Origin: Gemmataceae bacterium
Lineage (GTDB): Bacteria > Planctomycetota > Planctomycetia > Gemmatales > Gemmataceae
NCBI GenBank assembly: GCA_022842245.1
Contig: JALHPZ010000004.1
Coordinates: forward strand, 186,001 to 250,000
DNA length: 64,000 nt
Direction: 5' to 3'
Shown: positions 35,799 to 45,604 of the stretch, one piece after another
How the letters are laid out: every line of letters starts with the position of its first letter
How positions within the stretch are numbered: the first letter of the stretch is position 1
Program-made: the position numbers and the translations under genes
Notes under the pieces: model-generated
Database searches by the model: none
The model's input: only the letters and a program-made list of their open reading frames with translations
Told to the model about the DNA's origin: nothing

Positions 35799-38153
35799 TC
35801 ATCCGTGTCCCAATTTCTCCCCGCTCGATCCACTACCGGTTGGAGAAAACCCGCGGAGCCGGAGCGCATTCGTCACCACGCTAACCGACGATAGTGCCAT
35901 GGCGGCCGATGCGAGGATGGGGCTAAGGAGCCTCCCGGTGAACGGGTACAGGACGCCCGCAGCCACGGGGATGCCCAGCACGTTATAAGCGAACGCGAAA
36001 AACAGGTTTTGACGCACCGTGCGCATGGTGGCTTTCGAGAGGGCAATGGCGTCCGCGACTCCGCGCAGGTCTCCACGGACAAGCGTCACATCGGCTGCCT
36101 CGATCGCGACGTCGGTACCGCTGCCCATCGCAATGCCCACATCGGCCGCTGCGAGCGCCGGAGCATCGTTCACCCCGTCCCCCACCATCGCGACCACGTG
36201 CCCTTCGCGCTGGAGATCGGCCACGGCGTGAGCCTTCTCCTCGGGCAGCACTTCGGCGACAACCCTGTCGATGCCCACCTCGCGGGCCACGGCATCGGCC
36301 GTTCGACGGGCGTCGCCGGAGAGCATCACCACCTCGAGGCCGAGGGACTTCAACATCCCCACCGCCTCTTTGGAAGTTGGCTTGATGGGGTCGGCGACCG
36401 CGAGCGTGCCGGCGAAAGTGCCATCCACCGCGACCAGCACCGGTGTCTTCCCATCCTCCGCGAGTCGGACGGCGTCGGCGGTGTCCGGTTCGATTCCCCG
36501 CTCCTTCAGGAGGCGGGCCGTGCCGACGAGGACCATCTGTCCCTCGACGGTCGCTTCGAGCCCGCGCCCGGTGATGGCCTGAAACGACTCCGGCCAAACC
36601 GTCGTGAGGCCGCGCTCGGTCGCGGCCCGCACAATCGCGTCGGCGAGCGGGTGCTCGGAGGACCGCTCGGCCGACGCGGCGAATCGAAGCAGGTCGTCTT
36701 CGGTCCGGCCGAGAACCGGACGTACGTCGGTTACGGTCGGCTTGCCTTGCGTCACGGTGCCGGTCTTGTCCAGCACCACGGCGGTCACCCGGTGCGCGGC
36801 CTCCAGCGCCGCTCCGCCTTTGATCAAGATCCCGGCCTGGGCCCCACGCCCGGTGCCGACCATGATCGCGGTCGGCGTGGCGAGCCCCAGCGCGCATGGG
36901 CAGGCGATGATCAGTACCGACACCGCGGCCAGCACCGCCTGCGCGAGACGGGTCTCGACCGGCGCGGCCACGAACCATGCGACGAAGGTAACGATCGCGA
37001 TGCACACGACCACCGGTACGAACACCCCGGAGATGCGGTCGGCCAGACTCTGGATCGGGGCCTTCGATCCTTGCGCCGCGCGCACCAACCGGACGATCTG
37101 CTGGAGCACCGTGTCGGCCCCCACCTTGGTGGCGCTGTAGCGGAACGAACCGGTACCGTTGAGAGTACCGCCAACGACGGGGTCACCCTTCGCCTTGGCC
37201 ACCGGCAACGGTTCACCGGTGAGCATGCTTTCGTCCACGTTCGAGCCACCATCCACCACCGTGCCGTCGACGGGGACCTTTTCCCCCGGCCGGACGAGGA
37301 CCACGTCGCCTACGCGCACGTCCGTCAGCGGCACGTCGAGTTCTGTCCCGCCGCGCTCGACGCGCGCCGTCTTCGGGCTTAACCCCAGAAGTGCCTTGAT
37401 CGCTCCGCGGGTGCGGGTGGTCGCCCGCGACTGAAGCATGTTGCCGAGCAGGATGAGGGTAATGATCGAAGCGGCCGCCTCGTAATAGACGACCGGAGTG
37501 GCCACGACGTGTCCGGCGTGCATCCCGGCGGCGAACGACAACCAACCAGGGAACACGGTAGCGACCACGCTGTAGGCGAATGCCGCGAACGTGCCGAGCG
37601 CGACGAGCGTGTTCATGTCGGCCGCGCGGTGGCGGGCGGCGGCCCATGCGCCGGTGAAGAAGTCCCGCCCCGCCCAGAACAGGACCGGCGCCGTCAGCGC
37701 CAGTTCGACCCAGGGCCGCGCCGGGAACGACAAGGCCGCTTCGAGGGACGGCACGGCATGGCCGGCCATGGCGAGGAACACTACAGGCGCGGTGAGCGCC
37801 GCGGCGACACCGAATCGTGTTCGCACCCGACGATACTCGTCCTCCTGTGCCTTCGTGGCCGTATCTTCCACGTCCTCTGCGCCCGCGTCGGCGGCCGGCA
37901 GGAGCATGTCGTAACCCTGGTCGCGGACGGCGTCGCGCAGCGACTCGGGACTCGTGGCGGCCGGGTGATACGTCACCGTTGCCCGGGCCGTGGCGAAGTT
38001 GACGCTCGCTGCGTCGACCCCGGTGGCATCCCGGAGCACACCCTCGATCCGGCTGGCGCACGCAGCGCAACTCATCCCCATCACCGGCACGTCGAGGACT
38101 GAACCGGCATCCGGTTTCGGGTGGCTGTCGGCGCGATGGTCTGTGGTTGTCAT
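35799..38153 (-). CDS. copA: Copper-exporting P1B-type ATPase
   Basis: Pumps Cu(I) out of the cytoplasm with ATP. The 784-residue protein starts at ATG 38153. It has one N-terminal HMA metal-binding domain ([12 protein letters not shown]), membrane segments, the transmembrane CPC metal site ([13 protein letters not shown]), the phosphorylation motif [11 protein letters not shown], the HP motif ([10 protein letters not shown]) and the hinge [11 protein letters not shown]. The CPC pair and the single MxCxxC domain fit CopA. It is the last gene of csoR-copZ-copA, with a 28-base gap to copZ. Confidence 0.95.
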   Translation of the reverse strand: MTTTDHRADSHPKPDAGSVLDVPVMGMSCAACASRIEGVLRDATGVDAASVNFATARATVTYHPAATSPESLRDAVRDQGYDMLLPAADAGAEDVEDTATKAQEDEYRRVRTRFGVAAALTAPVVFLAMAGHAVPSLEAALSFPARPWVELALTAPVLFWAGRDFFTGAWAAARHRAADMNTLVALGTFAAFAYSVVATVFPGWLSFAAGMHAGHVVATPVVYYEAAASIITLILLGNMLQSRATTRTRGAIKALLGLSPKTARVERGGTELDVPLTDVRVGDVVLVRPGEKVPVDGTVVDGGSNVDESMLTGEPLPVAKAKGDPVVGGTLNGTGSFRYSATKVGADTVLQQIVRLVRAAQGSKAPIQSLADRISGVFVPVVVCIAIVTFVAWFVAAPVETRLAQAVLAAVSVLIIACPCALGLATPTAIMVGTGRGAQAGILIKGGAALEAAHRVTAVVLDKTGTVTQGKPTVTDVRPVLGRTEDDLLRFAASAERSSEHPLADAIVRAATERGLTTVWPESFQAITGRGLEATVEGQMVLVGTARLLKERGIEPDTADAVRLAEDGKTPVLVAVDGTFAGTLAVADPIKPTSKEAVGMLKSLGLEVVMLSGDARRTADAVAREVGIDRVVAEVLPEEKAHAVADLQREGHVVAMVGDGVNDAPALAAADVGIAMGSGTDVAIEAADVTLVRGDLRGVADAIALSKATMRTVRQNLFFAFAYNVLGIPVAAGVLYPFTGRLLSPILASAAMALSSVSVVTNALRLRGFSPTGSGSSGEKLGHG

Positions 38154-38181
38154 GCGTTTTTCCGGCCCGCGGAAGGGTCCG

Positions 38182-38388
38182 TCACTCCGCGGGAAATCCG
38201 GCCTGGGACAAAACTCGGGCGACGTCGGCGCGCTCCACTGCGTCATCATGCGTGACCGTGACGGTTTTCCCAGGCAGATCGAATTGTATCGTCTCGATGC
38301 CGGGCAGTTTCTCAACGGCAGTCCGGGCCGCCGCGGCGCAACCCTCGCACTTGATGCCGTGGGTGTTTAAAGTGGTCTGAATAGTCAT
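38182..38388 (-). CDS. copZ: Copper chaperone, HMA domain (CopZ-like)
   Basis: A 68-residue single HMA domain that carries Cu(I) to CopA. The metal loop is [13 protein letters not shown], and the beta-alpha-beta-beta-alpha-beta pattern continues through [20 protein letters not shown] 38388 has the better ribosome-binding site (GGAG); two further in-frame ATGs lie at 38400 and 38403. It is flanked by 28-base gaps to csoR and copA. Confidence 0.88.
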   Translation of the reverse strand: MTIQTTLNTHGIKCEGCAAAARTAVEKLPGIETIQFDLPGKTVTVTHDDAVERADVARVLSQAGFPAE

Positions 38389-38416
38389 GGCGTTCTCCAT
38401 CATAAGCCGAGGGGAC

Positions 38417-38707
38417 TCATTTCAAAAATCGCGAGAGGGCGGTCTGAATCTCGATGAGCAACTGATCCTTCGTCATCGGCTTGGCGCAAGGGTGCTCGCT
38501 TCCGCTGCCGTGTCCGATGATGCACGACTCCATATGCCTCGTGACCAACTCGATCCCGAGCGAGTCCAATGCCGAGCGGACGGCGGCGATCTGGTTCAAG
38601 ATGTCGACGCAATAGCGGTCCTCGTCGACCATTTTCTGCACACCGCCGATCTGCCCCGCAATGCGCCGCACACGAACCTGGAGTCTTTTCTTTTCATCAG
38701 CGTTCAT
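38417..38707 (-). CDS. csoR: Copper-sensing repressor CsoR
   Basis: A 96-residue all-helical metal-sensing repressor of the DUF156 family. Cu(I) ligands are seen as Cys in RYCVDILNQIAA, and His and Cys in RHMESCI, the Cys-His-Cys set of CsoR rather than the RcnR set. The start at ATG 38707 (MNADEKKRLQVRVRRIAGQI) follows a GGAG site. Two palindromic operators lie just upstream, consistent with autoregulation and relief by copper. Confidence 0.93.
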   Translation of the reverse strand: MNADEKKRLQVRVRRIAGQIGGVQKMVDEDRYCVDILNQIAAVRSALDSLGIELVTRHMESCIIGHGSGSEHPCAKPMTKDQLLIEIQTALSRFLK

Positions 38708-38728
38708 CCCGCGCTCCGGCAAGTCGTA

Positions 38729-38745
38729 ATACCCATGCGGGGTAT
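38729..38745. promoter_or_regulatory. CsoR-type operator 1
   Basis: A perfect 6-5-6 palindrome, ATACCC-5-GGGTAT, 21 bases before the csoR start codon. It lies downstream of the proposed -10 hexamer, around the expected transcription start. Confidence 0.85.
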
Positions 38746-38751
38746 ACGAGA

Positions 38752-38779
38752 AGTATATACCCTTAGGGGGTATAAATCC
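38752..38779 (-). promoter_or_regulatory. csoR promoter with CsoR-type operator 2 in the spacer
   Basis: A second perfect palindrome, ATACCC-5-GGGTAT at 38757-38773, extends to TATACCC and GGGTATA. On the minus strand a TATACT -10 hexamer lies at 38752-38757 and a weak TGGATT -35 at 38775-38780, 17 bases apart, so the operator fills the spacer. The operators begin 28 bases apart. CsoR bound here would block polymerase until copper releases it. Confidence 0.75.
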
Positions 38780-38932
38780 AGTGGCGCGGCGCAAAAATTG
38801 TCCATCGCCATCGATCACAAGCGGGATACCGTCGAGTTCCAACGGACGAATTCGGAACGGGAATTCGCACGACCCGTCGTTGTGGCGCGTTCCCTTCGGT
38901 GAATGGAACGCGTCGAGTGATATGAAGCGGGA

Positions 38933-40474
38933 TTATCTGGAGTTGTCCGCAGGCGTCAAAGGAGGTGCCGATCTCGCAGGGTTGCCGATCTGTGTGTAGA
39001 GCCGATACTGGGCACGGTTGAAATCGAGAACGGCCGAGAGGTAGGCCTGACGGGCCTGGTTGAGGATCTGGATCGCCTGCAACGGGCGCAGCGCGTCGAA
39101 CAGGTTCTTGGCGTCGACGACGTTTGTCGTGCCTTCCTTGCTGATACGGTACAGTTCCGTCGCTTCCTTCACGGCTCGTTCGGCGAGATCAAGCGATTCA
39201 TATTTCGCGGCGGCGAGTTGGGCGGCTTCGACGATCTCCGCGGACGCCCGGGCTTGCATCTCGATCGCCTGGAATTGGACCTGTTCGAGTTGGGCTTTCC
39301 GCTCGGCGGCGTCAGCGCGGTTGCCGAGGCCGAGATTCCGCACTTCCCAGTACAGTTGAACGCCCAGCGCGTTGCGGGCTTTGAAGTTCTGAAGGTCGTC
39401 GTTGAGGCCGCCGCCGAAGGTGCCGGTTTGATTGGCGATCGTGAGTTTGGGAAACAGGGGTCCGCGTTCCTGCCGGCGGACGCGAGCCCAGGCGGCGGCG
39501 ATGGCCTCCCGATTCGCGGCGAGGTCGGGCCGGTTGGCAAGCGCGGTCGCGATCAGGTCATCGAGCGAACAGGCAGGGTCGATGAGCATGACAGGTGCGA
39601 CGGCAACGTCGGCCGGCACCAACTTCACGTTCGGGGGCAGCAGGAGGAGCCTCCCAAGTCGGGCGCTTGCCGCCCCGGCGCGGCCTTCCAGTTCGATGCG
39701 CTCGGTCTTGCGGAAGAGCACTTCCGTCATCGCCCGGTTCACGTCGCCGGCGGCGCGATCGAGCTTGGCGTCGCGCGCGTTCCTGGCGGCGACGAGCATG
39801 TCCTCGGCCTTCTTCAGCGTCTCGGCGTTGATCTCCAGCAGAGCCTGGACTTGGACGAGATCGAGGTAGGCACCGACCGCATCCAGTTCGGAGGCAAGAA
39901 GGGCGGCCCGCTCGCGGAACTGTTCGCCCGTCGTCTGTCGGCGTTCGATGAGCGGGCGGTAGATAGCCTCCGCGATATCAACCGTGAGCGCGGGGCCGCC
40001 GCCGGCGAAAAGATTGGCGCGGGACGTTTCGAAGACTTCGCCTCGCTGGTTCTGGGTTTGGCCATCGAAGCGGTTGTAGGCCACACCGATGGAGAGATTG
40101 GGCAGCCATTGAACCTCGGCGTTCCCGAGGCGCGCCTGGGCTTCGCGGACGCGGGCCTGGGCCAAGCCAATGGTCGGACTTTTCTCGTCGACGAGCCGGA
40201 TGACCGTCGGCAGGTCGATGGGTAGAGTTTCGAGCTGAGCGTAAGCGGGTCGAACGCGGGGGGATTCCGACGGATCGTCTGTCTTGGGTTGTTGGGCCGC
40301 GGCCTGGACGATCTCGCTTGTTGAAGCCGTCGGAGAGGGCGGTTTCGCGGAAACAACGGACTTCGGAACTGGTGTCGCGTCGTGAATGGGAATCGGCTGC
40401 GTCGTCGCGCAGCCGGCGCCGAGGATGCTCAGAGTAATGCCAAACGGAATGGCTCGCTTGTTCCCGATCGTCAT
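38933..40474 (-). CDS. TolC-family outer-membrane efflux protein
   Basis: A 513-residue outer-membrane channel of a tripartite pump. ATG 40474 is preceded by AGGAGG. The N-terminus has a signal with a near-lipobox Cys (SILGAGC), then a low-complexity linker and two OEP repeats (about residues 95-290 and 310-500; DLPTVIRLVDEKSPTIGLAQARV is typical). It ends the RND operon, 23 bases after the adaptor gene, and lies 226 bases upstream of csoR on the same strand. Confidence 0.88.
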   Translation of the reverse strand: MTIGNKRAIPFGITLSILGAGCATTQPIPIHDATPVPKSVVSAKPPSPTASTSEIVQAAAQQPKTDDPSESPRVRPAYAQLETLPIDLPTVIRLVDEKSPTIGLAQARVREAQARLGNAEVQWLPNLSIGVAYNRFDGQTQNQRGEVFETSRANLFAGGGPALTVDIAEAIYRPLIERRQTTGEQFRERAALLASELDAVGAYLDLVQVQALLEINAETLKKAEDMLVAARNARDAKLDRAAGDVNRAMTEVLFRKTERIELEGRAGAASARLGRLLLLPPNVKLVPADVAVAPVMLIDPACSLDDLIATALANRPDLAANREAIAAAWARVRRQERGPLFPKLTIANQTGTFGGGLNDDLQNFKARNALGVQLYWEVRNLGLGNRADAAERKAQLEQVQFQAIEMQARASAEIVEAAQLAAAKYESLDLAERAVKEATELYRISKEGTTNVVDAKNLFDALRPLQAIQILNQARQAYLSAVLDFNRAQYRLYTQIGNPARSAPPLTPADNSR

Positions 40475-40497
40475 GAGGGCCTCCTGCCCGGCTGGCT

Positions 40498-42120
40498 TTA
40501 CCACTCGCTCAGGCCCGTTTTGACGCTGGCCCCGTCACCGATCTCCAGTTGTCGCGCCACGACGACTTCTTCCTGTCCCGTCAGTTCGGCGAGAACATCC
40601 CGACTCCCGCCATCGGCACCTTTCCGTTTGTCGATCACGGCCAGGCGAACCGTTTTTCCGTCCGTCAGTTGCACGCGGACCGGCACTTGCTTCGTCCTGC
40701 CATCCTTCACCAACAGAATGTAGCTTGTCCCGCTCCGCGAATAGACCGCTGTGTTCGGCAACACGAACGAATCGCCAAAGCCGCCGACTGTCAACCGGAT
40801 ATTCCCGGTCATGCCGGGGATCAACCGCGGGGATTTCGCCGCCGACGTCGGGAAGGCCCGCACGGGTATCGCATCGTTCTGTCCTTTGCCGTGCCGGCCA
40901 GATTCCTTTTGCCGCGCGACTTCGACGAGTCGGCGGTAATCGTCCTCGTCGCCGTTGAACAGATCGACCTCGACGCGCATCGTCCGATCCGAGTTCTGAA
41001 CGGACGGCGCAAATCGCGTTACGGTCGCGGCGATCGAGACGCCCGGCAGATCGTCCACGGTCACGAGCGCCGGCGTATTCTCGGCGACCGAGGGCGCGAC
41101 GGAATCCGGGAATTTCGCAGAGACCGTCACGAGGTCCACCTTGGCGATCGAAATCAACGCCTCGCTCGAGCCGGTCGTGGCGTTCTGGACGAACGACCCC
41201 GGATCGATCGTCCTTCGGACCACGACACCATCGAACGGGGCCATGATCCGGGCATAGTCCGCGATAGCCTTGGCCCGTTCGAGGTCCTTCCGCGCCACTT
41301 CGATCTGCGCGGTCTTGAGTTCTATATCGGCCGCGGCGGCCTCGATCTTTGACTCCGACTCGGCATAATCGGCACGGGCGCGTTCCACATTCGCTTTCGC
41401 CGAGGTGACGGCCGCCTCGCTGGAAAGGTAATCCCGCTCTTCCTCCTCGACCACGCTACCCACGACCGAGCCTTTCGCCGCCAGTTCCTGAAACCGGGCA
41501 AACTTGCGCTTTTTCAAGTCCCGCGTGGCCACGGCGCCCTGAACATCGGCCTCGCGCTGCTTGATCGTCGCCGCGGAGACATCCCGCGCGGCCTTTGCGT
41601 CCTTCAGCTTCGCGACCGAAACTTTCAACTCCTGCTGGCGCTGCAGGATCATCGCCTCGCACTTGGCCACGTCCTGATCCGACTCCGGCACGTCGATGAT
41701 CGCGAGCACGTCGCCCGTCTTCACCTTGTCGCCGATGTCGGCGTTCACCGACCGGACGATGCCGGACGCCCGCGCCCGAAGATCGGCGCGATAGTACGGT
41801 TCGACGGTGGCAATCTGATCGACCGTGATCGGTACGGAAGCCTCGCGCTTCGGGCGGACGACCTTCACGGTCGGGACCGATTCCTTGGCGGACGATGCTG
41901 CCGCTTTCGGCATTCCCGGCGAGAACGGGTTCGGCAGAATGCCGCCGACGACCCCGGCCGCGACGCCGGTTCCACCGATGACAAAGAGACCCGCGATCAG
42001 CGCGCCGCTGCGCCGCCGCATCGTGCGCCGGGTGTTCAACGGATGCAGGCCGGACGGTTGTCGCGAGTGCGAAGGTGGATTCGCCCCGGAGTTCGACTCG
42101 TTGGCATTGTCGTTCGTCAT
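40498..42120 (-). CDS. RND efflux periplasmic adaptor (membrane fusion protein)
   Basis: A 540-residue adaptor linking the inner-membrane permease to the TolC channel. One membrane anchor (GALIAGLFVIGGTGVAAGVVGG) follows a 38-residue cytoplasmic N-terminus. The split biotinyl-lipoyl domain (IVRSVNADIGDKVKTGDVLAIIDVPE and APFDGVVVRRTIDPGSFV) surrounds a long coiled coil (about residues 160-290). It contains no obvious His- or Met-rich metal segment. Its ATG overlaps the permease stop (ATGA), giving tight coupling. Confidence 0.9.
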   Translation of the reverse strand: MTNDNANESNSGANPPSHSRQPSGLHPLNTRRTMRRRSGALIAGLFVIGGTGVAAGVVGGILPNPFSPGMPKAAASSAKESVPTVKVVRPKREASVPITVDQIATVEPYYRADLRARASGIVRSVNADIGDKVKTGDVLAIIDVPESDQDVAKCEAMILQRQQELKVSVAKLKDAKAARDVSAATIKQREADVQGAVATRDLKKRKFARFQELAAKGSVVGSVVEEEERDYLSSEAAVTSAKANVERARADYAESESKIEAAAADIELKTAQIEVARKDLERAKAIADYARIMAPFDGVVVRRTIDPGSFVQNATTGSSEALISIAKVDLVTVSAKFPDSVAPSVAENTPALVTVDDLPGVSIAATVTRFAPSVQNSDRTMRVEVDLFNGDEDDYRRLVEVARQKESGRHGKGQNDAIPVRAFPTSAAKSPRLIPGMTGNIRLTVGGFGDSFVLPNTAVYSRSGTSYILLVKDGRTKQVPVRVQLTDGKTVRLAVIDKRKGADGGSRDVLAELTGQEEVVVARQLEIGDGASVKTGLSEW

Positions 42121-45100
42121 GAAGTGGACTCCGTTTGGGTATCCGTCGATTGCGGTTCGTCGTGGTGAGCGTGGGCGACGAGTCTGTTCTTGTCGCGAAT
42201 CAGGAGTGTGAACAGGATCGGGACCACGAACAGCGTCAACGCCGTGCTCGTGATCAAGCCGCCGACGACGGCACGCGCCAACGGCGTGAGCGACTCGCTG
42301 CCGCGGCCAAGGCCGAGCGCCATCGGCAAAAGGTCCAGGAAGGTCGCGAGAAACGTCATGAGGATCGGCCGGAAACGCGTGCTGGCTGCCTCGGTGATCG
42401 CCTCGTGAACCGACTTCCCCTGCTTGCGGAGTTGGTTCGCGAAGTCGAGGAGCAGCACGCCCTGCGAGACGATGATGCCGACGAGGAAGATGACGCCCAT
42501 CTCCGATTGCACATTGAGCGTCGTTTTCGTCGCCCAGAGGATCGTGAGAACGCCGATGAGGCCGAGCGGCACGGCCGCCATGATGATCGTCGGCATCACG
42601 AACGACCGCATCAGCGGCACCATGAGCAGATAGACGAGGACCGACGCGAGCGCCAGCCCGATTCCGAGGCTCTCGAACGATTCGGTCATCCGGGCGTACT
42701 CGCCCTTCATCTCGATCTTCATCCCCTTGGGCACTTCGATGCCAGCAAGGTTCTTTTCGAGGTCCGCGGCCACGCTACCGATATCGCGGTTCTCGGTGTT
42801 CACCAGCACGTCTACGATCCGCTTCAGACCGACGTGGTTGAACTCGACCGGCTGCGTCGATTCCCGCACTGTAACGAGCGAACTGAGCCGCACCGGCGTC
42901 TTCTGATTCGTCCCAGTAGCGAACATGTTCTTCAAGTCGTTGATGCGGAACGACGGGTCGTCTGGATATTGCACTGCGATGAAGTACTGGTTGCCGCTCT
43001 TCGGATCGATCCAGAAATTCCGCGTCAGGGCGATACTGGAGTTCATGGCCGTGACGACCTGCATGACGACGTCTCGCGCCGTCAGGCCGATAGCGGCGGC
43101 ATCCTCGCGGTTGATCTCGATGACGAGGTACGGCGCGTCGTTGCGCTGGAGGACGCGGACGTCCGCGGCACCCTGGACGCCGACAGCGGCGGCTTTCACC
43201 TGCTTGGCGAGTTCGAGCTTCTGCTCCGGCGTGCCGCCGGTGATCTGGATGTCGATCGGGGACGACGCGCCGAAGTTCAGTGCGGCCGAGACCATACCGC
43301 CGGTGTCGAAGCTGAACTCCAGATCGGCGAAGTCGGGATTGTCCGCAAACGCCTTCCGCAGCACGACGGCGTATTCCTGCGCCGACAGCGACCGTTCCGG
43401 CGAGAGTTGGATACGGATGACCGTGTCCTGCTGGCCGGCGTTCTGCGAATAGGCCGCGCTCCAGTCGTTGTTCAGGCCGATCTCCGAGACGACCATCTGC
43501 AACTCGTGGGGCGGAATGGCTTCCGCGATCGCTTTCTCGACGTCGACGATCCGTCGTTCCGTGGCATCCAATCGCAGGTTCGACGGGGCGCGAACCTGCA
43601 CAGTGATCTGTCCCGCGTCCACGGCGGGGAAGAATTCCTGTCCGATGAACTTCAGGAGGAGCAGCGAGCCGGCGAATGTCAGGGCGATCAATCCGAGTAC
43701 GAGGAACCGCCGGCCGAGGGCCCATGCGAGCAGGCTCGAATAGGTCTTCGTCACGAATGTCAGGAAGCCGTCGATCTTCGAATAAATCGCTCCGAAGAAC
43801 CCGAGCGGCTCCGGTTCGTGATGGTGTTCGCGGCGATGTTCCGTCGCGTGGCCGTGGCCGTGCTGGCCGTGGCCGCGGAGCATCTTCGAGCACAACGCCG
43901 GCACGAAGGTCCAACTGAGTGCGAACGAAAAGAGCATGGCGAATGCGACGGCGAGCGTGAGCGGCTTGAAGAGGAAGCCGCCGACGCCGGGCGTGAGCGC
44001 CACCGGACAGAGCACGATGATGAGCGCGAGTGTGGCGACAACCACAGGCAGCGTCAGTTCCGCCGTCGCGTCCAGCGACGCCTGGAACGCGCTCTTGCCC
44101 ATTCCCATGTGGCGGTGGATGTTCTCCAACACGACGATGGCGTTATCGACCAGCGGCCCGATCGCCAGGAAGAGGCCGCCGAGCGTCATCACGTTGATCG
44201 TGTTGCCGGACGCCTTCAAACCGATGATCGCCCCAAGAATCGAGAGCGGCAGCGCGAGCGTCGCGATAACCGTCATCTTCCAGTTGCCGAGGAAGACAAG
44301 AATCATGATCGAAACGAGGATCGCACCGATGATCCCTTCATGGACGAGGCTGTCGATTGCCTTGCGGACGTATTCGGTCTGGTCGATGACGAACTCGAGT
44401 TTGCTTCCTTCCGGCAGTTCGGCTTCCATTTCCGGGATCGCGGATTTCACTCCTTCGGCCACCTTCAAGCTGCTCGCCCCTTGCTGGCGATAGATTGGCA
44501 CGAACACCTGCTGCCGTCCGTTCACCCGAACGCGGGACTTCTGAATGACGGCGTCATCGAGCGTCGTCGACACGTCGCGCAGCAGGATGTGCCGGTCCGG
44601 TTCGAAGACGATCGGGAGGTCGCCGATGTCCTCGACGGTCCGCGCCATCGCGTTCGTATCGAGGGCGATCTGGTTGTCGCCGATGTACGCTGTTCCCGGG
44701 GAAACCATCATGTTCCCCTGATCGAGCGCTTTCACGACATCAACGGGGGAGAGGTTGCGCGCCTCCAATTTCTGGTGGTCGAGGTAGACCATGATCCGGC
44801 GGTCCTTGCCGCCGACAACGACCGGCGCGACGCACCCGCGCACGCCGCCGAGGCGGTTCCGCACTTCGACGCGAGCGAGGTCCTTCACCTGCTGCTCGGC
44901 CATGTTCGGATTGCTGACCGTGAGCACCCCGAGTGGGATCGTGCCGGTCGGATCGAATGGGAGGGACACCGGCGGCAAGGTATTCGTCGGCAGGTACGGC
45001 ATGGCCGCACCGGTGAGCGAGTTGGTCTGCGTCAGGGCGGTGCTCGGATCGATGTCGTCCTGGAAGTAGAGCTTAACGACGCTGACCCCGGATACGGAGC

Positions 45101-45347
45101 GCGACTCGACGTTGGCGACGCCGGGGGCCTGGTTCACCCAGCGCTCGACGCGGTCGGTGATGGTCCGTTCCATGGAGCGCGCGGGCATGCCGTTGTAGTA
45201 CGTGAGGACTTGAACCGCGGGGGTTTTGAACTGCGGCAGGATGTCCACGGGGATCGAGACGAGCGCGACGCCGCCGAGGATGGCAATGAAGAGTGCGAAA
45301 ACGATGACGCCGTAAACGTTTCCGAGAGCGAGTTTGATCAAACCCAT
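42117..45347 (-). CDS. RND-family efflux permease with His-rich loop
   Basis: A 1076-residue proton-driven inner-membrane pump. The start at ATG 45347 (MGLIKLALGNVYGVIVF) gives the usual first helix. Porter-domain and duplicated membrane-helix regions are complete. In TM4 the pair that is DD in AcrB reads DN (GPLVDNAIVVLENIHRH). Between the two halves is a His-rich cytoplasmic loop (GHGQHGHGHATEH, EHHHEPEP), and the C-terminus reads AHAHHDEPQ. These features and the neighbouring copper operon suggest metal export, but drug substrates are not excluded. Confidence 0.9.
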   Translation of the reverse strand: MGLIKLALGNVYGVIVFALFIAILGGVALVSIPVDILPQFKTPAVQVLTYYNGMPARSMERTITDRVERWVNQAPGVANVESRSVSGVSVVKLYFQDDIDPSTALTQTNSLTGAAMPYLPTNTLPPVSLPFDPTGTIPLGVLTVSNPNMAEQQVKDLARVEVRNRLGGVRGCVAPVVVGGKDRRIMVYLDHQKLEARNLSPVDVVKALDQGNMMVSPGTAYIGDNQIALDTNAMARTVEDIGDLPIVFEPDRHILLRDVSTTLDDAVIQKSRVRVNGRQQVFVPIYRQQGASSLKVAEGVKSAIPEMEAELPEGSKLEFVIDQTEYVRKAIDSLVHEGIIGAILVSIMILVFLGNWKMTVIATLALPLSILGAIIGLKASGNTINVMTLGGLFLAIGPLVDNAIVVLENIHRHMGMGKSAFQASLDATAELTLPVVVATLALIIVLCPVALTPGVGGFLFKPLTLAVAFAMLFSFALSWTFVPALCSKMLRGHGQHGHGHATEHRREHHHEPEPLGFFGAIYSKIDGFLTFVTKTYSSLLAWALGRRFLVLGLIALTFAGSLLLLKFIGQEFFPAVDAGQITVQVRAPSNLRLDATERRIVDVEKAIAEAIPPHELQMVVSEIGLNNDWSAAYSQNAGQQDTVIRIQLSPERSLSAQEYAVVLRKAFADNPDFADLEFSFDTGGMVSAALNFGASSPIDIQITGGTPEQKLELAKQVKAAAVGVQGAADVRVLQRNDAPYLVIEINREDAAAIGLTARDVVMQVVTAMNSSIALTRNFWIDPKSGNQYFIAVQYPDDPSFRINDLKNMFATGTNQKTPVRLSSLVTVRESTQPVEFNHVGLKRIVDVLVNTENRDIGSVAADLEKNLAGIEVPKGMKIEMKGEYARMTESFESLGIGLALASVLVYLLMVPLMRSFVMPTIIMAAVPLGLIGVLTILWATKTTLNVQSEMGVIFLVGIIVSQGVLLLDFANQLRKQGKSVHEAITEAASTRFRPILMTFLATFLDLLPMALGLGRGSESLTPLARAVVGGLITSTALTLFVVPILFTLLIRDKNRLVAHAHHDEPQSTDTQTESTS

Positions 45348-45604
45348 TACGACGTCTCCGGTGATGAAGCGCTCTTTGGAACCCAATTATTTTACTCGAT
45401 CCGACCTCGCATCCAACGAAGTAATCGACACCGATCCCGACGCGGCTTTCTGCCTGGGGGTTGCCTTCGGTCCGGATCACATGATGGACTCGTGAGTCAA
45501 TCGGTGTTGTCCATCGGCGCAATTGCCGACTTGGATTCTCAATGCGTGTTGTGTTAGGCGGGATGTTCGAACTCGAAATCGATGCAAAACAATCAAAACA
45601 ATTA

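Noticed and set aside
42135-45557. Plus-strand open frame of 1140 codons
   Set aside because: It is exactly antisense to the RND permease and rich in Arg, Asp and His as expected of a high-GC shadow frame; it has no family motif.
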